Under the pieces are notes generated by a model. It was given only the letters and a program-made list of their open reading frames with translations, did no database searches and was not told where the DNA came from. From positions 1-43,058 of the forward strand of contig JAFXJY010000027.1 of the NCBI GenBank assembly GCA_017531985.1: a DNA stretch of 43,058 nucleotides, read 5' to 3'. The position numbers and the translations under genes were made by a program. Positions 7,090 through 15,819 of this stretch are shown piece by piece. Each line of letters begins with the position of its first letter. Within the stretch, counting starts at the first letter, position 1. This stretch comes from Bacteroidaceae bacterium (lineage in GTDB: Bacteria > Bacteroidota > Bacteroidia > Bacteroidales > Barnesiellaceae_A).

Positions 7090-9618
7090 TTAGTAAGAGA
7101 GAGATATGTTATCAATGTATAATTCGCTACCCACCGATATAGCCTGAGCTTTATTATCGATGGTTGTAATTGTTGACGATTCGCTCGATTGACTCTTAGA
7201 AGCATTGTTGGATGATGCAAACATTACTTTGAGGTGAGTCGCTTTGTATTGTACGTTGGTGTACGATAGGGCAGCCTCGAAGTAGGTGAAGTTGGATGCC
7301 GGATTGAGTGACAATGTTCTTGTTGCCAGAGTAATAACTTCGCCACTTGCTGTACGATGCTCAACAGTTATGGTCACCACACCGTTTGTGTCGCCACCTT
7401 TGGCTATGTACTTATAGTAGCCCGATAACTTGGCAGGACGCGAAGTGAAAGCTATACCTTCATTGTATAACTCAACACCTGAGTCATGATTGTAAAAGTA
7501 TGTTCCCAGAAATAGTTTACCCGCACTGCGATTGGCAATCGAAGGAGCATTCAATGAAGATAATGATTGAGACAAACCCCAGTTGCCTTGTGGAGGAGTA
7601 CTACCATTATTGTCCCAAGCCACATTGCGTATTAAAGCTGCATTGCCACTTACACCGGGAGCAACAAGTGTAGATGGTACCATATACCATGTGTTTTTGG
7701 TCGATGGATTAGTGGGTACTGTTTTGGTATTGACGGTAGCCCATCCGGTGGGATCGCTTGATGATAAAACTTGTGTCTCTTGTACGGTACCGGCTATCTT
7801 GCCATATTTTCCACCTTTATTAATAGTCTCAGAGAACCATGATGTCCACTCTTCGAACTGTGTATTGGGTAGGTTTAATGCGGCTTCGGTTGTAAACTTC
7901 ATGATGGGCGATTGTTCCATATCGCTTTGGTCTGAAAGACATGAAGTCTTGAAATTGTATGTTTCACCGGCTGTCAGACCTGTTATGTTGTAACCACGAC
8001 TTGTTTTCTCGGGCGAAAACTCTTTCCATCCGTTGCTTTCATTCACATAGAATGAGATGTATTTTTCAATTACATCTTGGTAAGCTGCATCGGTGGCAGT
8101 AACACGCATGGCAGCACGAGTTGTCCACACGTCGTAGTCATTGCATATCAGTGTATAAGGTGGTACAGTAATATCTATTTTCTTACTTTCGGTATTGCGT
8201 CTGTCGGCATAAGATAGATATAAGGATTGAGGTGTGTTGCCTATCTCTATCGTTGCATGTAATGTGTAGTTCTCGGCATTGTTGCTAAGAACGGTATATG
8301 GTATCTCATTGGCTTTACCATTATTATCCTGATATACTTTAAGTTTTTTGATGTCTTTGCCATTGAATGTCATAGGAATATCGATACCAGTACTACCCAA
8401 CATTACTTTTTCTAATTCTCCGATTGATAATGTAAGCGGAGTGCTGGTAATGGTAAAGGAAACAGGCTCAGATACTTTTCCATTGGCATCGCGAGCGGTC
8501 AATGTGAATGTGTGGTTGGAATTGCCATTTGTAGCTATTTGTAGCGATGGAGTCAAAGTGGCAAAGTTGACATATCCCATCTTACTAACGTTGTTGCCAA
8601 AACCTTTCACTTCAAGTCCCAAGCGTTCGAAGAGTGCAGTTTGCTCGGGTGTGAGTTCACTAAGTTCCACCTGTGTCGGGAAACCTTCTTGAATGAGGTA
8701 TTCAGAGGTTGTAGTGAGTGTACAGCCGGTAAGACCACCACGGGCTGTAATGCTGGCTCCTAACACACCACTATCGGGCAAGTCGCATTCTTGCACTTCA
8801 ATAGAACCGTTGTTTTCAATGCCTTCGAGCTTGATATATGGTGCCGGAGCTACCATTGCTTCATCGGTAATGTCGATAGTGATGGGTTCAACTTCGGTTT
8901 CATTGTCAAATACGATAGTAAGAATAGCTGCACCTACACTCTCGGTTACATCGAAGGTTACGATATAGTGCTGGCGTGCAGTTGCATCCTTGATTTTGGC
9001 AGGTTCGAATGTAGCCGACACACCACTTGGCTTGGTGAGATTAAGGCGAAGTGTTATATCTCCGGGAATGACGTATGCATCGCGAGTTTCATCGCGGGTG
9101 ACTGTCAATTCCTTTCCACTAGCCGAACGAATAGTTGCATTATAGTCGGCAAAATACTTGGTGAATGCTTCGGTGTATTGTAGTGATACTTTGACATGAG
9201 CCAAAGTACAAGTAACATCGACGGCAGTGGTCTCTTGGTCGCGGATGGTAAACTTAGTCTCTCCCTTGTAATGAGGCGTGTCAAATCCTTCTTCTTCAAG
9301 AGACCCATATGATGCACTGATGGTGTAGTTGCCCACATCGTATGTTGCATCTGATGGGATGTTGTTGATGGTACTCCAAGACTTTGTATAGCTGCCATCT
9401 TCGTTAGTCAGTGTTATGGCAAAGTCTTCGGCTGATGGATTTACTCCGCTTGCAACTTGGGTGTTACGCAACACGGGTATGACTTCGTTGTCGGTTTCTA
9501 TGGATAACTTGAAGTTTCCATTTCCCAATTGAGGGTCTCCTTTGTCTTGCGAGCATGAAGCAAGAAGGCTTAGAGATAACCCTAAGATTGAGAATAATCT
9601 GATTCTCTTGTAATTCAT
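7090..9618 (-). CDS. Large DUF4493/Ig/FN3/PCMD-like surface lipoprotein
   Basis: 842-residue lipoprotein and first gene of the operon. The lipobox is LLASC (Cys22). DUF4493 spans about 30-240 (includes HYKGETKFTI). An Ig-like module lies at about 258-390, probably another at 393-485, an FN3-like module at about 488-590 (LTAGETYNFKTS), and a PCMD-like C-terminus at about 595-842 (LPNTQFEEWTSW, then SRPAKLSGYYKYIAKGG). The PCMD part is more divergent than in the 522- and 707-residue proteins. The ATG at 9618 lies about 40 bases downstream of a TACCTTTG -7 element, supporting this start. The architecture suggests an extended surface protein; no catalytic motif was recognised. Confidence 0.85.
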   Translation of the reverse strand: MNYKRIRLFSILGLSLSLLASCSQDKGDPQLGNGNFKLSIETDNEVIPVLRNTQVASGVNPSAEDFAITLTNEDGSYTKSWSTINNIPSDATYDVGNYTISASYGSLEEEGFDTPHYKGETKFTIRDQETTAVDVTCTLAHVKVSLQYTEAFTKYFADYNATIRSASGKELTVTRDETRDAYVIPGDITLRLNLTKPSGVSATFEPAKIKDATARQHYIVTFDVTESVGAAILTIVFDNETEVEPITIDITDEAMVAPAPYIKLEGIENNGSIEVQECDLPDSGVLGASITARGGLTGCTLTTTSEYLIQEGFPTQVELSELTPEQTALFERLGLEVKGFGNNVSKMGYVNFATLTPSLQIATNGNSNHTFTLTARDANGKVSEPVSFTITSTPLTLSIGELEKVMLGSTGIDIPMTFNGKDIKKLKVYQDNNGKANEIPYTVLSNNAENYTLHATIEIGNTPQSLYLSYADRRNTESKKIDITVPPYTLICNDYDVWTTRAAMRVTATDAAYQDVIEKYISFYVNESNGWKEFSPEKTSRGYNITGLTAGETYNFKTSCLSDQSDMEQSPIMKFTTEAALNLPNTQFEEWTSWFSETINKGGKYGKIAGTVQETQVLSSSDPTGWATVNTKTVPTNPSTKNTWYMVPSTLVAPGVSGNAALIRNVAWDNNGSTPPQGNWGLSQSLSSLNAPSIANRSAGKLFLGTYFYNHDSGVELYNEGIAFTSRPAKLSGYYKYIAKGGDTNGVVTITVEHRTASGEVITLATRTLSLNPASNFTYFEAALSYTNVQYKATHLKVMFASSNNASKSQSSESSTITTIDNKAQAISVGSELYIDNISLSY

Positions 9619-9656
9619 TTCTGATGATTTCTTTCAAGTTTAGTTTCAGTACGGTG

Positions 9657-9664
9657 CAAAGGTA
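9657..9664 (-). promoter_or_regulatory. -7 element of the lipoprotein operon
   Basis: The minus strand reads TACCTTTG, a perfect Bacteroidetes -7 match, about 40 bases before the ATG at 9618. No clear TTTG -33 box lies at the expected distance, so only half of the consensus is visible. Confidence 0.55.
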
Positions 9665-9963
9665 GAAAAATTTTTTGTTATGATTGCTATTTGAGTGCTG
9701 TTTTTGAAATTTTGGTGGTTAAACAGTGAGCTATATTGGTTCTTTATTGTAAATTTGCAACTCTATTATAGTAATGGTAGGTTCTGTAAATAAGGCCGAG
9801 TTGATGTGGGCGATTATTTAAGGTGTCTTGTTTTTTTTCTTTTGACAACACTGTAACGGACGAAAAATGAGAAAGATACCACAATTATACAAGCGGCTGA
9901 GATAGAGACTACCGACAATGATTTATACATTTAATAACTTTATAGAACACACCTGTTGCTTCA
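9665..9963. other. Divergent intergenic region
   Basis: About 300 bases without a gene, between the lipoprotein operon promoter and the polysaccharide genes. A TAAATTTG -7 match lies at 9750-9757 on the plus strand, without an obvious -33 box. A near match, TAACTTTA, lies at 9934-9941, closer to the next gene. Otherwise I see only AT-rich sequence and a T-tract near 9829-9840. Confidence 0.4.
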
Positions 9964-11388
9964 TTGAAACGAATATCGCACATACAGTTTCTCGACATTG
10001 TTATAGCTCTTATAGTTGTAACAACTCTTTCGTTTACGTTGCTTGGTGGTAGAGCTTTCCCCATTATTATATCGCTATGTATAGCTTACATGATACCTTA
10101 TGGAGTGTATGTGCGGTCAAGTTATGCAGTGCAGTGGGGTAGGGTTGCATTGAGTGTGGCATTTGTAACCATGTCGGTATTCATGTTGCTCAATTATTGG
10201 CAGTCTACGGTAGTACTTGGAAGTGTCGAAGAACCTTTTTTATTGTATGACGCTCGCTCATTTTATCTTTTGTCGCACGACTTGTATCATGGTAGTGTGG
10301 GACAGAATAGCCCTATTGTACCCTATTGGGGTTATCCGCTATTCCTTTCGTGCTGGCTTCGTGTAGGTATTTCCGATATAGCTTACCCTATTATCGTTAA
10401 TATAGGACTTATGTTGTCGCTTCTTGTCATGGTAGGACGATGTGTGTGGTGGGTCGTAGATAATCATGCGATGGCTCAACGGGTGTCGGGGTATGCTATG
10501 ATGTTGACTGCCCTTATTCCCGGAGTACTCGGTATGTCTGTTTTATTGGCCAAGGAGCCTTTTATTATGTTTGCAATGGTATTGAGTGTGAATGCTTTGT
10601 ATGCTATTAAACGGCAATATAAATTATATAAATATTTTCCACTCTTGTTGGTGGCCTTGTTTGTACTTGCGGCATGTCGAGTCACTTATATTTACATAAT
10701 AGGGTTGTATCTACTTGCTATTTGGTGTCATGAGTTGAAGAGTCGTGATATTGTTCCGTTCTTGATGATTGTTGTTGCAATGGGCGTGATGTCGTTTGTG
10801 GGTATATATTATAGCTGGTGGGGGGATGGTGGCTTTATTGTGCAATATGTATCGGACGAAAGTCATCATGGCTCATTCTTTTGTGGTGAGAGTCAACAAC
10901 CATTGCAACAGTTGATAGGTGATTACGACACACATCCCTTGTGGCTGCGAATGATATTGTTGCCTGTGAGCGTGGCTGTACAATTCATGATACCCTTCCC
11001 ATTTGTGTCGGCAACACCCGATTATGGATTGCCTATATCGATGATGATATATCAACGCATGAGTTATCTATGGTATGCTGCTGCCATTCCTATGCTGAGT
11101 TACTACTTGTTTTATTGGTGGCGTAAAAAAGGGGGCGGAATGATATTCGATTTGTTGGCAACGGTATCGGCTGTTGCCTATTGTATCCCTGCTTTTATAA
11201 CAGCCGGTTCGGTATCGCGGTATGCTTATTGTTTTGTCCCATTCTTGTCTGTTATGGGAGGATATGTAATACATAGGATAGTGGAAAATAGGGGTGAACG
11301 AAAAGCGGTAGGGGTATTTGTGTCGGTATATATAGTGTTGATTTCAGCAGCTCTATTTATAGGTGCAAATCCTCACTGGATAGTATGA
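9964..11388 (+). CDS. Multi-pass membrane protein, possible GT-C type glycosyltransferase or polysaccharide polymerase
   Basis: 474 residues with about ten or more hydrophobic segments. The hydrophilic loop after the third segment carries DARSFYLLSHDLYHG and PYWGYPLFLSC, placed like the first extracytoplasmic loop of GT-C glycosyltransferases, where an acidic residue is usually catalytic. No family is certain. The start is TTG at 9964: an in-frame TAG stands at 9943-9945, no ATG lies between, and starting at the next Met (residue 43) would remove the first membrane segment. It lies upstream of a GT4 transferase and a nucleotide-sugar dehydratase, which points to assembly of a surface polysaccharide. 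The alternative is an O-antigen polymerase-like protein. Confidence 0.65.
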   Translation: MKRISHIQFLDIVIALIVVTTLSFTLLGGRAFPIIISLCIAYMIPYGVYVRSSYAVQWGRVALSVAFVTMSVFMLLNYWQSTVVLGSVEEPFLLYDARSFYLLSHDLYHGSVGQNSPIVPYWGYPLFLSCWLRVGISDIAYPIIVNIGLMLSLLVMVGRCVWWVVDNHAMAQRVSGYAMMLTALIPGVLGMSVLLAKEPFIMFAMVLSVNALYAIKRQYKLYKYFPLLLVALFVLAACRVTYIYIIGLYLLAIWCHELKSRDIVPFLMIVVAMGVMSFVGIYYSWWGDGGFIVQYVSDESHHGSFFCGESQQPLQQLIGDYDTHPLWLRMILLPVSVAVQFMIPFPFVSATPDYGLPISMMIYQRMSYLWYAAAIPMLSYYLFYWWRKKGGGMIFDLLATVSAVAYCIPAFITAGSVSRYAYCFVPFLSVMGGYVIHRIVENRGERKAVGVFVSVYIVLISAALFIGANPHWIV

Positions 11389-11405
11389 TAATGATATTTT
11401 ATTAC

Positions 11406-11413
11406 TACCTTTG
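11406..11413 (+). promoter_or_regulatory. -7 element before the GT4 gene
   Basis: TACCTTTG matches the Bacteroidetes -7 consensus exactly and lies 21 bases before the ATG at 11435, giving a very short leader. No convincing -33 box was seen. Confidence 0.5.
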
Positions 11414-11434
11414 CAAGTCACATAGCCGATTGAG

Positions 11435-12565
11435 ATGAAAAAAATATTGATAGTTGCCTCGTCCTATTTCTTTATAAGAACATTCCTGATTCCACACATC
11501 CGGTATTGGGTGGAAAATGGATGGATGGTACATGTAGCATCGGAAAATGATGGAACAACTATTCCTTATGCTCATAGACAGATAGATATTCCCATAAAGC
11601 GAACTCCGTTGCACATGAGTAACCTGACGGCAGTGTGTAGGTTGCGACAGCTGATGAATGAGGAACGATATGATATAGTGAATTGTCACACCCCCATAGG
11701 TGCTATGGTGGCACGAATGGCTGCTTCACAATCTCGTCGTCGATATGGAACAAAGGTCGTGTATATGACTCATGGATTGCACTTCTATAATGGTGCAAAA
11801 AAGAAAAATTGGATGCTTTACTGTCCTGCCGAGATGTTTTTAGCCTCTTATACCGATGCTATAATCTCTATCAACGAAGAAGATCGTTTGCACATCGAGA
11901 AATATTTCCCTCAAATACCTTATCAATACAAATTACCCGGCATAGGATATGATACCCGGCACATCGGAGCATTGGGCTTGCAGGATCGAGATGCTCTGCG
12001 TCGTAAATATTCTCTTCAATCCGATGACTTTGTGTTGTTGTATATAGCTCGATATACAGCCGATAAGAATCATCGCTTCTTAATAAAATCACTTGTTGAT
12101 ATACAGCGAAAAATAGAGCGTTGCAAAATAGTTATGGTGGGCGATGGTGAAGAGATGGTAGCTTGTAGAAAGTTGGCAAGAGATTTGAACGTTGATGATT
12201 CGGTGATATTTGCAGGATTTCAACTTAATATAACCGATTATTTGCAGATGGCCGATGTTGGAGTATCACCCAGTGTCAGCGAAGGATTGGGCTTAGGAAT
12301 TGTTGAGGAAATGTATGCCTCATTACCCATTTTGGCAAGCCGGGTAAGGGGACATCGTGACTTGATAAATCATGGCGAAAATGGATTGCTGTTTACCCTT
12401 AATGATAAATATGATTTTATTGAAAAGTTGATATATCTCTATAACAATCCTTCCTTCCGAATAAATATGGGGCGTACAGCACACATAGGTGTCGAAAAAT
12501 ATTCGATTGAGAACGTTATACCGCAGTTGGTAAATATCTTTGAAGAGCTTATGAATGCTCACTAA
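11435..12565 (+). CDS. Glycosyltransferase family 4 (GT4, EPS/capsule type)
   Basis: 376 residues, soluble or peripheral, the usual length for GT-B fold GT4 enzymes that move a sugar from a nucleotide donor to a lipid-linked acceptor at the cytoplasmic face. The N-terminal domain starts MKKILIVASS and contains NCHTPIGAMVARMAA and THGLHFYNG. The C-terminal donor domain has IARYTADKNH, VMVGDGEE and an E-x7-E motif (Glu283 and Glu291, within SEGLGLGIVEEM), the classic donor-binding pair. The sugar specificity cannot be read from the sequence. It belongs with the flanking membrane protein and dehydratase in a surface-glycan cluster, but has its own -7 element upstream. Confidence 0.88.
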   Translation: MKKILIVASSYFFIRTFLIPHIRYWVENGWMVHVASENDGTTIPYAHRQIDIPIKRTPLHMSNLTAVCRLRQLMNEERYDIVNCHTPIGAMVARMAASQSRRRYGTKVVYMTHGLHFYNGAKKKNWMLYCPAEMFLASYTDAIISINEEDRLHIEKYFPQIPYQYKLPGIGYDTRHIGALGLQDRDALRRKYSLQSDDFVLLYIARYTADKNHRFLIKSLVDIQRKIERCKIVMVGDGEEMVACRKLARDLNVDDSVIFAGFQLNITDYLQMADVGVSPSVSEGLGLGIVEEMYASLPILASRVRGHRDLINHGENGLLFTLNDKYDFIEKLIYLYNNPSFRINMGRTAHIGVEKYSIENVIPQLVNIFEELMNAH

Positions 12566-12625
12566 GAGTTGGGTTAATATAAGTTAATATAATAATGATA
12601 TAATTACTAATTATTTAAAATTATA

Positions 12626-12633
12626 TACATTTG
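12626..12633 (+). promoter_or_regulatory. -7 element before the 4,6-dehydratase gene
   Basis: TACATTTG matches the Bacteroidetes -7 consensus. It overlaps the TTG at 12631 that begins the longest open frame, so that TTG cannot be the translation start if this promoter is used. Confidence 0.5.
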
Positions 12634-12711
12634 TGCGAAATTAAAAACATAAGGAGACGTTGTCGAGTTATTGGAGTTGATAAGATAATTCGCAATGAAA
12701 GAATAATAGGT

Positions 12712-14685
12712 ATGTTTCAAAGATTGTACAATAGTGATTTAATATCAAAGTGTTATGCATCAATTGCACCGCGTTGGATGGTGCTGTTTGTTGATATGAC
12801 ATTGGTATTTGTGTCATGTCTCTTTTCGATGTACATTGTCAAAACGGATAATTCTACTATTCTATCATTCGATATTGACAATATTATCAGTACGATAGTG
12901 GCGTTATTGGTATTTGTGACTATGAGTAGTGTCACCAAGTGTCATTGGGGAATTATACGTTACACCGGACTGGAGGATGCTTATCGTATTTTTAAGATGA
13001 CTTCAATGTCATGTGTTGTCTTGATCATATTGACATTGGTGGGCATGCTGTTATTTGATGGGTATAGAATATTTTCAATTATTGAAATATTGGAAATAGG
13101 AATCTTCTCCTTTTCGTTCATATTGCTTGAAAGGCTTGCCATCAAGTCGCTCTATAATAAAGTATCGCATGATCGTATAAAGCGTAAGCGAGTCATCGTG
13201 CTGGGTTCGGCTATCAACTCGATTGTGTTGTCTAATGCTCTGCTTAACGAACCCGATGGAGCATACAGGCCGGTTGCTCTTCTATCGCTCCAAGGCACGA
13301 GAAGTGGCAACAATATCAATGGGTTACCCATACATCCTTTCAATCCCGAGAGAATCAAAGAAATCTTTGAACGATACAATAGCAAAACTCTTATTTTCTT
13401 GGCTACGCACATGGAGTTGATGAAAAAAGGTTTTGCTGATCAATTTCTCGAAGCAGGCATTGAATTACTTCTGCTCAATCAAGTCGAAGAATTCAGTAGT
13501 GAATATGAGAGAAATGATGTCTCATCCTATGTGTATAACATAAAGATTGAAGACTTGCTCGGGCGTGAACCTATACACACCGACAACCCCGGTATCAGTA
13601 AAACGATAGATAATAAAGTAGTCATGGTAACCGGTGCAGCCGGCTCGATAGGAAGTGAAATAGTGCGACAAGTAGCTATGTTTAAGGCTTCGTCTATTAT
13701 ATTGCTCGATCAAGCCGAGACACCCATGCACAACTTGCAGTTGGAACTCGAAAAGAACTTTCCCGACATCGATATACACCCATATATCGCCGATATTCAA
13801 AACAAAGACCGTCTGCGTCAAGCGTTTGAGAAATATCATCCACACTACGTTTTTCATGCAGCAGCCTACAAGCATGTGCCTATGATGGAAAACAATCCTA
13901 CCGAAGCAATATTGACCAACGTGGGTGGCACTCGCAATGTGGCTGACTTGTCAATGGAGTATAACGTGGAAAAATTTGTTATGATTTCGACCGATAAAGC
14001 TGTCAATCCTACCAATGTTATGGGTTGTTCCAAGCGTATTGCCGAAATATATGTACAGTCGTTATTTTATCACATGAAACAGAATAACGACTCATGTCGT
14101 ACATCATTTATCACCACCCGTTTTGGCAATGTTTTAGGGTCAAATGGGTCAGTTGTACCATTGTTCAAGGAGCAGATAGCACAAGGAGGTCCTGTAACGG
14201 TTACACATCGTGACATTATAAGATACTTCATGACCATCCCTGAGGCATGCAACCTCGTACTTGAAGCCGGTTGTATGGGACATGGTGGCGAAATTTTTGT
14301 TTTCGATATGGGTGAGCCTGTCAAGATTTACGACCTTGCCAAGCGTATGATACGATTGTCGGGGCTTACACCCGATGTCGATATTCCTATTGTCGAAACC
14401 GGACTGCGTCCCGGAGAGAAACTTTACGAAGAGTTGCTTAACGATAAAGAAAAAACTATTGCAACCTATCACAAGAAGATTATGATAGCAAAAGTACGCA
14501 ATTATGAGTATGACGAAGTGATAAAACATATAAACCCCATGCTCGACAAAGCAATCAAGGGCGAAAGCATGGAGATGGTGCGTTGCATGAAACTTCTTGT
14601 ACCTGAGTTTAAGAGTCGTAATTCGGTCTTTGAAGAGATAGATACAGCTCTCGAAGATGAGGTCAAGCATGAAGTGATAGCATGA
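12712..14685 (+). CDS. Membrane-anchored nucleotide-sugar 4,6-dehydratase (CapD/WbpM/PglF-type)
   Basis: 657 residues from ATG 12712. The N-terminal part has about four membrane segments, then a CoA-binding-like Rossmann domain (KRVIVLGSA), then the catalytic extended SDR domain. The NAD motif TGAAGSIG is at about 307-314. The catalytic Ser-Met-Lys set typical of this family is visible in STDKAVNPTNVMGCSK (Ser426, Met437, Lys441), with Met replacing the usual SDR tyrosine. The family converts UDP-GlcNAc-type sugars to 4-keto-6-deoxy sugars, the first step to bacillosamine, QuiNAc or FucNAc. The open frame extends up to 12631, but that TTG overlaps the -7 element, so I prefer the ATG at 12712, close to family length. 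A terminator follows at 14712. Confidence 0.92.
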   Translation: MFQRLYNSDLISKCYASIAPRWMVLFVDMTLVFVSCLFSMYIVKTDNSTILSFDIDNIISTIVALLVFVTMSSVTKCHWGIIRYTGLEDAYRIFKMTSMSCVVLIILTLVGMLLFDGYRIFSIIEILEIGIFSFSFILLERLAIKSLYNKVSHDRIKRKRVIVLGSAINSIVLSNALLNEPDGAYRPVALLSLQGTRSGNNINGLPIHPFNPERIKEIFERYNSKTLIFLATHMELMKKGFADQFLEAGIELLLLNQVEEFSSEYERNDVSSYVYNIKIEDLLGREPIHTDNPGISKTIDNKVVMVTGAAGSIGSEIVRQVAMFKASSIILLDQAETPMHNLQLELEKNFPDIDIHPYIADIQNKDRLRQAFEKYHPHYVFHAAAYKHVPMMENNPTEAILTNVGGTRNVADLSMEYNVEKFVMISTDKAVNPTNVMGCSKRIAEIYVQSLFYHMKQNNDSCRTSFITTRFGNVLGSNGSVVPLFKEQIAQGGPVTVTHRDIIRYFMTIPEACNLVLEAGCMGHGGEIFVFDMGEPVKIYDLAKRMIRLSGLTPDVDIPIVETGLRPGEKLYEELLNDKEKTIATYHKKIMIAKVRNYEYDEVIKHINPMLDKAIKGESMEMVRCMKLLVPEFKSRNSVFEEIDTALEDEVKHEVIA

Positions 14686-14711
14686 ATCGATAGAAACTCA
14701 CAATATAAGAA

Positions 14712-14753
14712 AATACCTCGCCACTAATAATGTAAGTTGCGAGGTATTCTTTT
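14712..14753 (+). terminator. Terminator after the dehydratase gene
   Basis: A perfect 10-base stem (14712-14721 with 14739-14748) with a 17-base loop is followed by CTTTTG. It begins 26 bases after the dehydratase stop codon. Confidence 0.75.
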
Positions 14754-14930
14754 GATGGGAAAGAGCTATGTGCCGGGCTTGTATAAGTGTCGACTGCTCC
14801 TCCAAAACCCGACAACTTTATACTTCCCTTGCTTTGGCTCTCTCCGTACGAATAACAATGCTCATGGTGAAAAGTTCATTCGTTACTCTCGTTTTATAGC
14901 ATTTTTCTATAAACTTTCCTTGAAAAATAC
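14754..14930. other. Intergenic stretch, no convincing gene
   Basis: About 180 bases between the terminator and the DUF4923 promoter. A 71-codon frame runs from 14755 to about 14970 on the plus strand. It crosses the promoter of the next gene, has no recognisable features, and I do not call it a gene. No tRNA-like sequence was seen. Confidence 0.4.
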
Positions 14931-14938
14931 TACCTTTG
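14931..14938 (+). promoter_or_regulatory. -7 element of the DUF4923-SUMF1 operon
   Basis: TACCTTTG matches the Bacteroidetes -7 consensus, 65 bases before the ATG at 15003. The leader also contains TAGGAG about 35 bases before the ATG, too far to act as a ribosome site. Confidence 0.55.
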
Positions 14939-15002
14939 AACCGGAAAATCACATGAATGATCCATCATAGGAGAATAATAATAAACCTAAAAATAGAATC
15001 AT

Positions 15003-15803
15003 ATGAATAAAACATTAGTAAGCATTGCATGGGTTGCGTGTATTGCGATATGCACTTCATGCACAAGTACAGCTCAGTCAACAACCGGATTCGGCTCATT
15101 GTGGGGCAGTAAGGGTGATAACACTACAACAACAACTACTACCGACAAAGAGAAGGATTCAACACCGAGCAGTTCAACCACCTCTTCGGGGTTAAGTGAT
15201 TTCTTGAATAAGTTGGGTAATAACAATGCCTCATCGGGTGAAAATGCATCGACCTCTACCGGCGATGCTATTACATCTGCTTTGGGTAGTATATTGGGTA
15301 GTGTCGTGGCTGCCAATCAGGAACTTACCGTTGCCGATCTCGAAGGTACATGGGTATATACCGCCCCGGCATGCAAATTCAAGTCGGAAGATTTTCTCAA
15401 ATCGGCAGGTGGTGATGTTGCTGCATCGCAAATATCGCAAAAATTGGCTCCCACCTACACCAAATTAGGTTTCACACAGGCTTATAACTATCAGTTTGAT
15501 GCCGAGGGCAACTTTGTGATGACCTACAAGACCATACCGCTTTCGGGAACAGCTACCAAGACCGAGGAGAAAGGATATTTCACGTTCGAATTTGTAAAAT
15601 TTGGAACAGCGGCCTTGGCAACAACCCCTGCTTACGTCGAGGTGGTAGGCAATAAAATGGTACTTCTCTTCGAAGCCGACAAGTTTATAGCTATGTTTAA
15701 GAGCATCGTTGGCAAGTTGGGTATAACTACACTCAACAGCGTCTTTCAGATCGTCGACAGTTATGATGGCGTGTTGATAGGTTTTGAATTGAGCAAACAG
15801 TAA
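15003..15803 (+). CDS. DUF4923-family exported lipoprotein
   Basis: 266 residues. The signal peptide is followed by a cysteine in ICTSC (Cys20), a plausible but non-standard lipobox. Residues about 24-95 are low-complexity and rich in Ser, Thr, Asn and Gly, with a run of seven Thr. The folded part (about 105-266) starts with LTVADLEGTWVYTAPACKF and contains SEDFLKSAGGDVAASQISQ, features of the DUF4923 family, which is restricted to Bacteroidetes and looks lipocalin-like. No function is known. It is 16 bases upstream of the SUMF1-fold gene and shares its promoter, so the two may be exported together. Confidence 0.82.
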   Translation: MNKTLVSIAWVACIAICTSCTSTAQSTTGFGSLWGSKGDNTTTTTTTDKEKDSTPSSSTTSSGLSDFLNKLGNNNASSGENASTSTGDAITSALGSILGSVVAANQELTVADLEGTWVYTAPACKFKSEDFLKSAGGDVAASQISQKLAPTYTKLGFTQAYNYQFDAEGNFVMTYKTIPLSGTATKTEEKGYFTFEFVKFGTAALATTPAYVEVVGNKMVLLFEADKFIAMFKSIVGKLGITTLNSVFQIVDSYDGVLIGFELSKQ

Positions 15804-15819
15804 GTAAATAATCAATATT

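Noticed and set aside
14755..14970. 71-codon open frame between the dehydratase and DUF4923 genes
   Set aside because: It crosses the promoter of the next gene, has no ribosome site or recognisable sequence, and follows a terminator without an own promoter.
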